DNA from: Gammaproteobacteria bacterium
Lineage (GTDB): Bacteria; Pseudomonadota; Gammaproteobacteria; Steroidobacterales; GCA-2729495
Assembly (NCBI GenBank): GCA_015709695.1
Contig: CP054183.1
Coordinates: 434,001-498,000 of the forward strand
Direction: 5' to 3'
DNA length: 64,000 bases
Both the position numbers and the translations under genes were made by a program. The notes below the pieces were generated by a model that saw only the letters and a list, made by a program, of their open reading frames with translations, did not search any database and had not been told where the DNA came from. Positions within the stretch are counted from its first letter, which is position 1; each line of letters starts with the position of its first letter. Below are positions 37,351 to 45,102 of this stretch, piece by piece.

Positions 37351-40299
37351 ATGCTGCGAGGCCTGCTGCGACGCTACCGCTGGCCGCTGGCCGCGGCCGT
37401 GGTGCTGGCGCTCTACGCGCTGGCGGGCTTCTTCCTGGCGCCCTGGCTGCTCGGCCGGCAGGTCGTCGAGCAGGCCCGCGTGCAGCTCGGGCGTGAGGCG
37501 CAGGTCGGCGAGATCCGCGTCAATCCGTTCGCGCTGTCGCTGCAGGTGCGGGACTTCCGCCTCGAGGACCGTGACGGCAGCCTGCTTGCCAGCCTCGGCG
37601 AGCTGCGCCTGAATCTCGAGGCGGAGAGCCTGTTCCGGCGCGCCTGGACATTCAGCGAGTTTTCCCTGGTGGCGCCGTACCTGAACCTGGTACGCGACCG
37701 TGCGGGCGGGCTGAACCTGCAGCGGCTGCTGCCGCCGGCATCGCCAGCGGCGCCTGCCACCGAGCCAGCCGGGCTGCCGCGGCTCATTGTGCGCCAGCTG
37801 CGCGTGGCCGATGGTGTCATCGATGTCACCGACCAGGTGCCGACCACCGCATTCCACACCCGCGTCGGGCCTTTCAGCGTGGCGATCGAGGCGCTGAGCA
37901 CGCTGCCCGAGGCGAGCGGCCGCGAAGACATCGAGGTGCTGCTGGAGTCCGGCACCCGCCTGGGGCTGGCCGGTGACTTCAGCGTCAATCCGCTGCGTGC
38001 CGCCGGGCGCCTCACCCTGCATGGGCCGATGCTGGGATCGGCATCGCGCTATCTCAGGGACCGGCTGCATTTCTCCGTGGTTGCCGGCGTCACCGACTTG
38101 TCCTCCCGCTTCCTGCTCACGGCCCGGCCGCAGGGCGGGATCGAGGCGGCGCTCGACGAGCTGGCGCTGTCGGTCAGCGGCGTGCGGCTGACGGCGCCCG
38201 GCGCGCCCGACTTCCTCGGCTGGTCGCGCCTGCAGGTGACCGGCGGCAGCCTGCGCTGGCCCGCCAACGAGGCCAGTGCGCAATCGGTGGCTGTCGAGGG
38301 CCTGCGTTTGCGGGTACGCCGGGACAAGAGCGGTGACCTCGACCTGCTGCAGTTGCTGGCGCCGCGCGCTGACAGCGGTGCGGCAGAGATGGAGCCCGAT
38401 ACGGCGCCGGCATCAGCGCCGGCCACGCCAGCGCCGAAGCTGCAGGTTGGCGAACTGGCCATCCACGACCTGACGCTGGACCTGGTCGATGCCATGCCAT
38501 CCACGCCCGCCGCCCTGTCGGTGACGGACCTGGACCTGACCCTGCGCGATGTCAGCAATGCGGCGGGTGCGCGTTTTCCGCTGGAGGCCTCGCTGGTGCT
38601 CGGTGGCGGCGGCAGTCTGGGCCTGAAGGGCAGCGTGGGCCTGCTGCCCTCGCTGATCCTCGACGCCGACCTGAAGGCCGATGGCATCCGGCTCGCGCAG
38701 GCACAGCCCTACCTGTCGGACATTGCCCACGTGCAGGTACGGGGCGGTGCGCTCGCCATCGACGGCCACATTGCCTCGGGCACGGAGGAGGTACTGGCGT
38801 TCGACGGCGACCTGCGCATCTCGGATCTCGACACCCGCGACACGCTGGAGAACCAGCGGCTGCTGGCCTGGCAGGACCTGCGTCTCGACGACCTCGAGTG
38901 GCGCCTCGGCGGCAACAGCGCGCGCATCGCACGCGTGCGCCTGCTGCGACCCTTCGCGCGCGTCTTCATCAACCGGGACCAGACCACCAACATCGGTGAC
39001 CTGCCGGTCACGGCGCCCGCGGCCGTTTCCCCAGGTGCATCAGCGCCGGCTGCAGCAGGGACGAAGCCGCGGCCTTTCCGTGCGCACGTTGGACGGATCA
39101 CCATCGACAGGGGCGAGGTGGATTTCACCGACCTCAGCCTGCCGCTGCCATTCGCGGCGCGGGTGCAGGACCTGCAGGGCGAGTTCACCACCATCGACAC
39201 GGTGAGCAGCGCGCCATCTAGGATCGCGCTGGAGGGCCGGGTGGATCCCTACGGGCTGGCCCGGGTCAACGGCCAGCTGCGGGTGAGCGCGCCGACGGAA
39301 ATGGCGGATGTCGGCGTGCTCTTCCGCAACATCGAGATGGCACCGCTGTCGCCGTACACGGTGAAGTTCGCCGGCCGCAAGATCGCCGGCGGCAAGATCG
39401 ACCTCGACCTGCGCTACCGGCTCGACCAGCGGCGCATGGTCGGCAGCAACCGCATCGTCATCGACGAACTGGAACTGGGCGAAAAGGTGCCCAACCCCGA
39501 TGCGATGGACCTGCCGCTCGGCCTGGCGGTGGCGCTGCTCAAGGATGCCAACGGCCGCATCGACCTCGACATGCCGGTGGAGGGCAGCCTCGACGACCCG
39601 CAATTCCGCATCGGCGGCGTGCTGTGGAAGGCCTTCGTCAACCTGGTTACCCGGGTGGTCAGTGCACCCTTCCGCCTGCTCGGCAACCTGCTGGGCATCG
39701 ACTCCGAAGACCTCGGCCGCATCGATTTCACGCCGGGACGCGCCGATCTCCTGCCACCGGAGAAGGAGAAGCTGGCGCATATCGCCGAGGCGCTGGCGAA
39801 GCGCCCGCAACTGGAAGTGGAGGTGCCCGCCGTGGTGGCCACCGATGCCGACAGCACGGCACTGCGTACGGCGCTGCTCGACCAGCGGATCGCGCAGGCG
39901 CTGGCGGAGGCCGGTGCGCCGGCCTCCGGGCGCAAGCTCGAACAGCGCAGGCGGCAGGTGGTGGAGGCGCTCTACACCGGGCGCTTTCCCGACCGGCGAC
40001 TGGCCGACGAGCAGGCCCGGTACACGGCACCGCCGCCGGGTGATCCACAGGGCAGACCGCGCCTGGACGAACTCGCCTACGTCGACGCGCTGCGCGCGGA
40101 GCTGGCCGCGGTGGAAAGTGTCGCTGACGCGGACCTGGCGGCGCTCGGTGATGCTCGGGCAGCCGCGGTCAGCACCGAGCTGACCGCTGTGCTGCAGGTC
40201 CCCGCGGCGCGCGTGCGGCTGTCGGGGCGCAAGGACGTGGCGCTGCGGGATGGCCAGTGGGTACCGGCCGAGATGGCGGTCTCCGGGGCTGGCAACTGA
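37351..40299 (+). CDS. DUF748 (AsmA-like) envelope protein
   Basis: This very large 982-residue protein has an N-terminal signal anchor (PLAAAVVLALYALAGFFLAPWLL, about 12-34) and long beta-rich repeats of AsmA/DUF748 type (VGEIRVNPFALSLQVRDFRLEDRDG; VDFTDLSLPLPFAARVQDLQGEF; GRIDLDMPVEGSLDDPQFRIG). Near residue 790 an OmpA-like segment follows (GRIDFTPGRADLLPPEKEKLAHIAEAL). Proline/alanine linkers lie near 125-140, 350-365 and 555-570. By analogy with AsmA-like bridge proteins (YhdP, TamB) it may span the periplasm and take part in outer-membrane lipid balance. That role is inference. Confidence 0.8.
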   Translation: MLRGLLRRYRWPLAAAVVLALYALAGFFLAPWLLGRQVVEQARVQLGREAQVGEIRVNPFALSLQVRDFRLEDRDGSLLASLGELRLNLEAESLFRRAWTFSEFSLVAPYLNLVRDRAGGLNLQRLLPPASPAAPATEPAGLPRLIVRQLRVADGVIDVTDQVPTTAFHTRVGPFSVAIEALSTLPEASGREDIEVLLESGTRLGLAGDFSVNPLRAAGRLTLHGPMLGSASRYLRDRLHFSVVAGVTDLSSRFLLTARPQGGIEAALDELALSVSGVRLTAPGAPDFLGWSRLQVTGGSLRWPANEASAQSVAVEGLRLRVRRDKSGDLDLLQLLAPRADSGAAEMEPDTAPASAPATPAPKLQVGELAIHDLTLDLVDAMPSTPAALSVTDLDLTLRDVSNAAGARFPLEASLVLGGGGSLGLKGSVGLLPSLILDADLKADGIRLAQAQPYLSDIAHVQVRGGALAIDGHIASGTEEVLAFDGDLRISDLDTRDTLENQRLLAWQDLRLDDLEWRLGGNSARIARVRLLRPFARVFINRDQTTNIGDLPVTAPAAVSPGASAPAAAGTKPRPFRAHVGRITIDRGEVDFTDLSLPLPFAARVQDLQGEFTTIDTVSSAPSRIALEGRVDPYGLARVNGQLRVSAPTEMADVGVLFRNIEMAPLSPYTVKFAGRKIAGGKIDLDLRYRLDQRRMVGSNRIVIDELELGEKVPNPDAMDLPLGLAVALLKDANGRIDLDMPVEGSLDDPQFRIGGVLWKAFVNLVTRVVSAPFRLLGNLLGIDSEDLGRIDFTPGRADLLPPEKEKLAHIAEALAKRPQLEVEVPAVVATDADSTALRTALLDQRIAQALAEAGAPASGRKLEQRRRQVVEALYTGRFPDRRLADEQARYTAPPPGDPQGRPRLDELAYVDALRAELAAVESVADADLAALGDARAAAVSTELTAVLQVPAARVRLSGRKDVALRDGQWVPAEMAVSGAGN

Positions 40300-40331
40300 T
40301 GCCGGGGCAGCCCGGCGGACGGGAATGAAAA

Positions 40332-40371
40332 ATCGGCCAGGCAGCCCGCGATCACGGGCTGCCTGGCCGAT
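40332..40371 (-). terminator. Rho-independent terminator of the RRM gene
   Basis: A perfect 17-base-pair stem (40332-40348 with 40355-40371) has a six-base loop. On the minus strand it is followed by TTTTT, so it terminates the RRM gene. It may also end the convergent DUF748 transcript. Confidence 0.88.
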
Positions 40372-40383
40372 GGCTGTCCGGCC

Positions 40384-40404
40384 GTTCCCGGCTGTGCCGG
40401 GAAC
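40384..40404 (-). terminator. Second hairpin immediately after the RRM gene
   Basis: GTTCCCGGC-TGT-GCCGGGAAC forms a 9-base-pair perfect stem 6 bases after the RRM stop and before the main terminator. It probably acts with the next hairpin as a tandem mRNA end or protects the 3' end. Confidence 0.6.
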
Positions 40405-40410
40405 CTGAAC

Positions 40411-40782
40411 TTACCAGGAGCGTCCGCGGCCGCCGCGGTCACCACCGCCGCCGCCACGCGGGCCGCCGAAGCCGCCGCCACCGCCGCCGCGCGGTCCGCC
40501 GAAGCCGCCGCCACCACCGCCACGGGGACGGTCCTCACGCGGGCGGGCGACATTCACCTTCAGCGAACGGTCCTGGAAGGACTGGCCGTTGAACTGGCTG
40601 ATGGCCTTCTGCGCATCGTCATCGCTGGCCATCTCGACAAAGGCAAAGCCCTTGGAGCGGCCCGTGTCGCGGTCCTTGATGACCGACACCGACTTCACGT
40701 TGCCAGCCTGCGAAAACAGCTGGCGCAGGTCGTCCTCCGTCGTCGAATACGACAGATTCCCAACATACAACTTGGATTCCAT
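40411..40782 (-). CDS. Glycine-rich RRM RNA-binding protein
   Basis: The 123-residue protein has a single RRM (about 1-80) with RNP2 KLYVGNLS and RNP1 KGFAFVEM. An Arg/Gly-rich tail of repeated GGGGGGFGGPRGG units follows and ends DRGGRGRSW. Bacterial proteins of this type are often cold-induced and bind single-stranded RNA as chaperones, much like cyanobacterial Rbp proteins. The tail resembles RGG boxes. Its DNA is repetitive (GCCGCC-rich at 40430-40530). It stands alone with strong terminators downstream and a long upstream leader region. Confidence 0.9.
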   Translation of the reverse strand: MESKLYVGNLSYSTTEDDLRQLFSQAGNVKSVSVIKDRDTGRSKGFAFVEMASDDDAQKAISQFNGQSFQDRSLKVNVARPREDRPRGGGGGGFGGPRGGGGGGFGGPRGGGGGDRGGRGRSW

Positions 40783-41116
40783 CTCTGCTCCTGGTCACTC
40801 AGATCTAACAAATGGCTCGTATACGACGGAGTTGCCGCAGGCTTCGATCAGTTCTGTTAGGAGCCGATTGGCGCTGTGTCGCTCTGTCTATTGGCCGGTC
40901 TGTCAGGGATGCCGTACCCGTGCCCTGATGTTCTCTGGCCTCGTTGGCGGCTGGCCTTTGCATTGCGCGGTCCGTATCCCCACAGGCGGATTTACATCCC
41001 CCCATGAGGCAGTCTACATGCGGCCGGGTCAATGCACCATCCCTCGGACAGGGGCGCCGGGCCGGGGCAGGAATGCCGCCCCGGCCGCAGCAGGCCGGGG
41101 GTGCCGGGGGTGGCGC
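40783..41116 (-). other. Intergenic region: RRM gene leader and end of the HemF-like gene
   Basis: No supported gene lies in this 334-base stretch. The right end has a GC hairpin (CCCCGGCC-GCAGCA-GGCCGGGG, 41079-41100), 17 bases after the HemF-like stop, that may be its terminator. The rest probably carries the promoter and 5' leader of the RRM gene. TTGACC occurs at about 41029-41034 on the minus strand without a clear -10 at proper spacing. The region is less GC-rich than its neighbours, as expected for a leader. Confidence 0.5.
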
Positions 41117-42037
41117 CTAGTACATGACCACCGGCGGTGCGTTCGCTGCCGACCAGGCCTCGTAGGGGACGAACTTCCGGGACAGAAGATCCCAGAACAG
41201 CTGGTCCTCGAGCCAGCGCCGGCGCATGTGGGCCTGGGCCTGCAGCTCGGCCGGTCCCCAGGGCTCCAGGCGGCGCTTGCGGACCAGGTCGAAGTACCGT
41301 TCCATGCCGGTCCGGAATACATCGGCGACAAAGTCGAAGTTCTTCTCGTCGACCTCGACATTGGTGCCGAAGATGCTGGCCCCGGTACAGGTCGAGGGAC
41401 GGTGCCACTTCCAGGCACCCTCGTTCGGCTTGCCGCAGCCGCCCACGACGTACTTTGCGGGGTCGATGCCGTGGCGCCGGAACACGGCGTCGCGCTCGCC
41501 CCGGAACCAGGCGAGGTCGGCCGGGTCCTGGGCTGCCTGCATCATGTCCAGGGTGCCGCCGAGGGTGCCGGTGCCGTCCTCGGCCACCTGCACCACGAAG
41601 GTGGCATGCAGCATGCCGGCCCTGGGTGTCTTCGGGTGCAGCGCGATCTCGAAGAAGCGGTTCCAGCGCAGGCCCCTGACGAAGGGTGGCTCCTCCACCC
41701 GGGTGATGGCGGTCATCACCGCGGCCTTTTCCAGCACCGGCCCGCGTGCCACCCGGATCTCGTAGCGCGCGTTGCCGGGGTCGACCACCGTCTCCACGAG
41801 AGTGGCGCTGCCGTTGAGCGCCGCGACTTCCCCGAAGAACTCCTTCTCGACGTCGATCATGAACTGCTGCATCTTCCGCGCCGCGACCTGTTGCGCGGCG
41901 GTGAGCCGCTCGAGGTCGTCGCCGGGTGTTGCGGCCTGCGATGTGCAGGCAAGCAAGATGCCGGCGAGCAGAGTGACAGCACGCAGATATCGGACAGGTT
42001 CAGCAGGCAGTGACCGATTTGCGGAGAAAATTTTCAT
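41117..42037 (-). CDS. Exported coproporphyrinogen III oxidase (HemF)-like protein
   Basis: The 306-residue product from the ATG at 42037 has a signal peptide (VRYLRAVTLLAGILLACTSQAA, about 15-36, possibly a lipoprotein type with Cys near 31). The mature part follows the HemF domain order: an N-terminal helix (VAARKMQQFMIDVEKEF), RVARGPVLEKAAVM (HemF has GxVFEKxGVN), FFEIALHPKTPRAGMLHATF (HemF IHPxNPxxPTxHxNxRF), LGGTLDMMQA in place of the GGGxDLTPYY block, and PWGPAELQAQAHMRRRWLEDQLFWDL (HemF PWxxxxRxxQxxRRGRYxEFNLxxD). The key TPYY segment is replaced, so ordinary coproporphyrinogen oxidation is doubtful. It is divergent from a VPxPA-CTERM gene. I infer a repurposed, extracytoplasmic HemF fold. 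Confidence 0.6.
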   Translation of the reverse strand: MKIFSANRSLPAEPVRYLRAVTLLAGILLACTSQAATPGDDLERLTAAQQVAARKMQQFMIDVEKEFFGEVAALNGSATLVETVVDPGNARYEIRVARGPVLEKAAVMTAITRVEEPPFVRGLRWNRFFEIALHPKTPRAGMLHATFVVQVAEDGTGTLGGTLDMMQAAQDPADLAWFRGERDAVFRRHGIDPAKYVVGGCGKPNEGAWKWHRPSTCTGASIFGTNVEVDEKNFDFVADVFRTGMERYFDLVRKRRLEPWGPAELQAQAHMRRRWLEDQLFWDLLSRKFVPYEAWSAANAPPVVMY

Positions 42038-42210
42038 TCGGCAGGCCTTTATGTAAAGGATGTCTTGCTGGTGCGCGACAGTCATGGTACCTGTCCAGCT
42101 GTACGCGTGCGCATCACACGCAGCATCAGGGCCAACATTGGTGGCTGCAGGCGGACGCGTAGAAGCCAAAGACTCGCAAATCAACAACACTCAATCCGAG
42201 GGGGACAACG

Positions 42211-42864
42211 ATGTCGTTCAAATCCGCACGCCGGCACCTGTTTGCCGTGGCTGCTCTCGCATTGCTTGGCGGTACGGCCCAGGCCGCCACCACCTACCAG
42301 CTGACGTCCATGACCTTCAAGACTTCGAGCGCACCGGGCACCTATACCTTCGGCAGTGGCCCGCTCGCCGCATCGGCCTGCCTCACCTGCGGAAGCTCTA
42401 CCGCGATCGATGACGGCATGGGCAACCTGACGGTGAATACGGTCTCCTACAAGCTCGCGAACTTCGGTGCGGACATCATCCACACCTTCTCCGGCACGAC
42501 GACCCTGGGCGCCTCGACGACGCTGATCAAGAACGCGGGTGAAACCTGCGTGGAAGGCACCGCCGGCCCGCCGAGCTCGCCGCACCTGTGCACCTCGACC
42601 GACATTCGCGCCTGGACGGGTGACTGGTACAACGGCTTCATGGCGGACGGTGTCACCCCGTCGGCAACGGCCCAGTTCTCGGCCGTCGTCACCGGTTCCA
42701 ACCTGGCCCTGAGGGTCCGCAAGTCGCGCGACAACCCGGAAAGCCTGGCCTGGCTGGAGATCACCTACAACTACCAGGCGGTGCCGGTTCCGGCCGCGGT
42801 GTGGCTGATGGGCGGCGCACTCGGCGCGCTCGGTGTCGCACGCCGTCGCCAGCGCAACAGCTGA
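42211..42864 (+). CDS. VPxPA-CTERM (PEP-CTERM family) exported protein 1
   Basis: The 217-residue secreted protein has an N-terminal signal peptide (LFAVAALALLGGTAQAA) and a C-terminal sorting signal: VPVPAAVWL, a hydrophobic stretch (MGGALGALGVA) and a basic end (RRRQRNS). This architecture is recognised by exosortase/archaeosortase-type enzymes in gram-negative bacteria. The central domain (about 26-190) has four cysteines in two pairs (CLTC and CVEG...LC) and no recognised fold. A GAGGGGGAC ribosome site precedes the ATG. Its role is probably in an exopolysaccharide-associated surface layer, by analogy only. Confidence 0.75.
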   Translation: MSFKSARRHLFAVAALALLGGTAQAATTYQLTSMTFKTSSAPGTYTFGSGPLAASACLTCGSSTAIDDGMGNLTVNTVSYKLANFGADIIHTFSGTTTLGASTTLIKNAGETCVEGTAGPPSSPHLCTSTDIRAWTGDWYNGFMADGVTPSATAQFSAVVTGSNLALRVRKSRDNPESLAWLEITYNYQAVPVPAAVWLMGGALGALGVARRRQRNS

Positions 42865-42920
42865 TACCGGCGGTGGGTGCCCCGGCTTCCGCAAGCGGAT
42901 AGCCGGCAGCGACCGACCAC

Positions 42921-42954
42921 GAAAAGGCCCTGCCCCGCAGGGCCTTTTCCTTTT
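42921..42954 (+). terminator. Rho-independent terminator after VPxPA-CTERM gene 1
   Basis: A 13-base-pair stem (GAAAAGGCCCTGC with its complement) encloses a CCC loop and is followed by a CCTTTTCC tract, 57 bases after the gene. The A-rich foot also gives a T-run on the other strand. Confidence 0.85.
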
Positions 42955-42977
42955 CCGGGCCATGCAATACTGCAGCG

Positions 42978-44228
42978 GTGAGCGTGCCGTCGTCCCCTGG
43001 TGAATTCCGTCGCGGCTGGCCCGTGCTGCTGGCCTCGCTGCTCGGCATCGCCTGCGGGGCCTCGCCGCTGCCCTTCAACACGCTCGGCTTCTTCATCGGC
43101 CCGCTGCAGCAGGAATTCGGCTGGTCGCTGCGCGACATCAGCCTGGGGCTCACCATCTATGGCGTGCTCGGGGCGCTGCTCGCGCCGCTGTTCGGCAGCC
43201 TCGCGGACCGCCATGGCGTGCGACCGGTGGCGCTGGGTTCTCTCGCGGCCTTCGGCCTGGTGTTCGCCGGCTTCGCGCTGGTGCCCCCCTCGCTGGCGGC
43301 GTTCTACGGCCTGTGGGTGCTGGTGGGGCTGGTGGGCATCGGTTCGACGCCGGTGACCTGGTCGCGTGCGGTGAACCTCTGGTTCTTCCGACGCCGCGGG
43401 CTGGCGCTCGGCAGCACCCTGGTCGGCACCAGCATCGCGGCGATGCTGCTGCCGCCGCTGACCGTCTGGCTCATCGGGCGCTTCGGCTGGCGCCCCGCCT
43501 TTCCACTGCTGGCCCTGTTGCCCTTGGGCCTGGCCCTGCCGGTAGGCTTTGCGCTGTTCCGCGAGCCGCGGCCGGACGAGCGTCCGCAGGAACTCTCGGC
43601 GGTCGCCCGCGAAGGCAGTCCGCTGCTCGCCGGCCTGACGCTGGCCGAGGCGAGGGCGGGGCGACAGCTGTGGATCCTGCTCGCATCCATCCTGATGATC
43701 GCCTTCGCCTACGGTGGCGCCGTGATCCACCTGCCGCGGATGCTCGAGGCGGGCGGCTACACGCCGGCGCGGGCGGCGCCGCTCATGAGCCTGCTCGGCC
43801 TCTCGGTGCTGCTGGGGCGCATCGGCAGCGGGCTGCTGCTCGATCGCTTCTGGGCGCCGCTGGTCATGCTGCCGCTGCTGGCGCTGCCGGCGGTGGCCTG
43901 TGTCCTGCTGATGGGACAGCCACCCGCCCCCGCCACGGCCGCGCTGGCCGTGGTGCTGCTCGGCCTGTCCTCCGGTGCCGAGACCGACCTCATCGCCTAT
44001 CTTGCCGGCCGCTACTTCGGCATGGCCCACTACGGGAAGATCTACGGCTTCCTGTACATGGGCTTCGCCCTGGCCACGGCGGCATCGCCCGCTGCCTACG
44101 GCTGGGTGCGCGATGCCACCGGCAGCTACGACAGGATGCTGGCCACCGCGGCGGTGCTGTTCGTCGGCGGGGCGCTGCTGTTGCTGGGGCTGGGGCGGTA
44201 TCCGCCGCATCGAATACCAGCCAGCTGA
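42978..44228 (+). CDS. MFS transporter (monocarboxylate-porter-like)
   Basis: The 416-residue, twelve-helix major facilitator protein starts at the GTG at 42978. The loop 2-3 motif is GSLADRHGVRPVALG, and the middle loop is short. The N-half block FNTLGFFIGPLQQEFGWSLRDISLGLT resembles the monocarboxylate/oxalate-formate (MCT/OFA) branch. Substrate cannot be predicted. It stands between two VPxPA-CTERM genes but is terminated off from the first. No ribosome site is strong (GCAGCGG). Confidence 0.8.
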   Translation: MSVPSSPGEFRRGWPVLLASLLGIACGASPLPFNTLGFFIGPLQQEFGWSLRDISLGLTIYGVLGALLAPLFGSLADRHGVRPVALGSLAAFGLVFAGFALVPPSLAAFYGLWVLVGLVGIGSTPVTWSRAVNLWFFRRRGLALGSTLVGTSIAAMLLPPLTVWLIGRFGWRPAFPLLALLPLGLALPVGFALFREPRPDERPQELSAVAREGSPLLAGLTLAEARAGRQLWILLASILMIAFAYGGAVIHLPRMLEAGGYTPARAAPLMSLLGLSVLLGRIGSGLLLDRFWAPLVMLPLLALPAVACVLLMGQPPAPATAALAVVLLGLSSGAETDLIAYLAGRYFGMAHYGKIYGFLYMGFALATAASPAAYGWVRDATGSYDRMLATAAVLFVGGALLLLGLGRYPPHRIPAS

Positions 44229-44407
44229 TCACGAAGTTTCCGACATTAAGTTCACTCGAGCGGGCTGAGGCAGGTACTTTCGAGAAATTCAGCCTTTCGG
44301 TTGACGACGGGCACCGTCAGGCGTTGCTACAAGATCCCCCAAGACAAACGAATCGAGGGCGGGTTACGCCGGCACCTCGTGCACGAAATTCCAGAGGGGG
44401 AAACCAG
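44229..44407 (+). other. Intergenic leader of VPxPA-CTERM gene 2
   Basis: This 179-base spacer is distinctly less GC-rich than its surroundings. It contains no supported gene. Its end holds AGAGGGGG, a ribosome site for the next gene. A promoter is expected but I could not identify a confident pair of -35 and -10 boxes. Confidence 0.4.
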
Positions 44408-45013
44408 ATGAAGAGCGAAATCGGGCCTCAGGTCACGCTGGCAAGCAACTGGATCAGGAGATGGGGTCTCGCACGGTTGCTGCTGCCCGCAGCACTGGCG
44501 AGCCTGCTGTCTTCCCCGGCCGTCGCCATGACAGTCATCTATGCCTGGACACCTGATACCGGGCAGGGCGGCACGGGCACGCTGACCCTCAGCAGCCCGG
44601 GTATTTCTGACCCGGCGAATTTTTCTGCCATCGCGGCAAGTTCACTGACTGGAATGACCTACCAGTGGAACAACGGTGCGCTCATCAACCTCGGTTCCAT
44701 CTTGACGAACAACGCACCGAGCTGGACGGCGTGCAACGGCTACCTGATCACCGGTTTCCAGATCACGGCCAAATCCGTGCCGCCGACCAGTGGCACCTTC
44801 AGCCTGATGAACTCGGCCGGTAGTTGCCTTGCCGGGCCTGTCGCTTTGCCGGGCCCCGGCTACAACGCCACGAATTCAGTCATGTATGGCCCTGAAGGCA
44901 ATTCTGGCCATTGGACCTTCCAGAGCACGGTTGTGCCGGTTCCGGCTGCAGGATGGCTGCTGGCCTCGGCCTGCGCTGCCCTGGCCGGCGCACGACGTCG
45001 TCTGAAGTCCTGA
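44408..45013 (+). CDS. VPxPA-CTERM exported protein 2
   Basis: The 201-residue secreted protein has a long signal peptide (LARLLLPAALASLLSSPAVAM, cleavage near residue 40) and a C-terminal sorting signal: VPVPAAGWL, a hydrophobic run (LASACAALAGA) and RRRLKS. The central part (about 42-175) is beta-rich, with GQGGTGTLTLSSPGISDPANF and a single Cys pair, and is unlike protein 1. The start is set by AGAGGGGG 8 bases upstream. A perfect rho-independent terminator follows, so it is a single-gene unit. Confidence 0.75.
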   Translation: MKSEIGPQVTLASNWIRRWGLARLLLPAALASLLSSPAVAMTVIYAWTPDTGQGGTGTLTLSSPGISDPANFSAIAASSLTGMTYQWNNGALINLGSILTNNAPSWTACNGYLITGFQITAKSVPPTSGTFSLMNSAGSCLAGPVALPGPGYNATNSVMYGPEGNSGHWTFQSTVVPVPAAGWLLASACAALAGARRRLKS

Positions 45014-45037
45014 ACCTGCCCACGGGCCAGGAAGGAG

Positions 45038-45067
45038 AAAGCCACGCTTGCGTGGCTTTCTTTTTTT
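45038..45067 (+). terminator. Rho-independent terminator after VPxPA-CTERM gene 2
   Basis: AAAGCCACGC-TT-GCGTGGCTTT forms a near-continuous stem (loop practically CTTG) followed by CTTTTTTT. This is a textbook intrinsic terminator 25 bases past the stop. Confidence 0.93.
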
Positions 45068-45102
45068 GGGGGATTCACCCAATTGGGGGATGCGCATGAT
45101 GC

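Noticed and set aside
34195-38283. A minus-strand frame of 1362 codons spanning glgP and the ABM and DUF748 genes
   Set aside because: Only the part from 36816 downward matches a family (GlgP). The rest is antisense to real genes and is an artefact of high GC content.
40425-40540. GCC-rich repetitive DNA, possible repeat element
   Set aside because: It is the coding sequence of the Gly/Arg-rich tail of the RRM protein.
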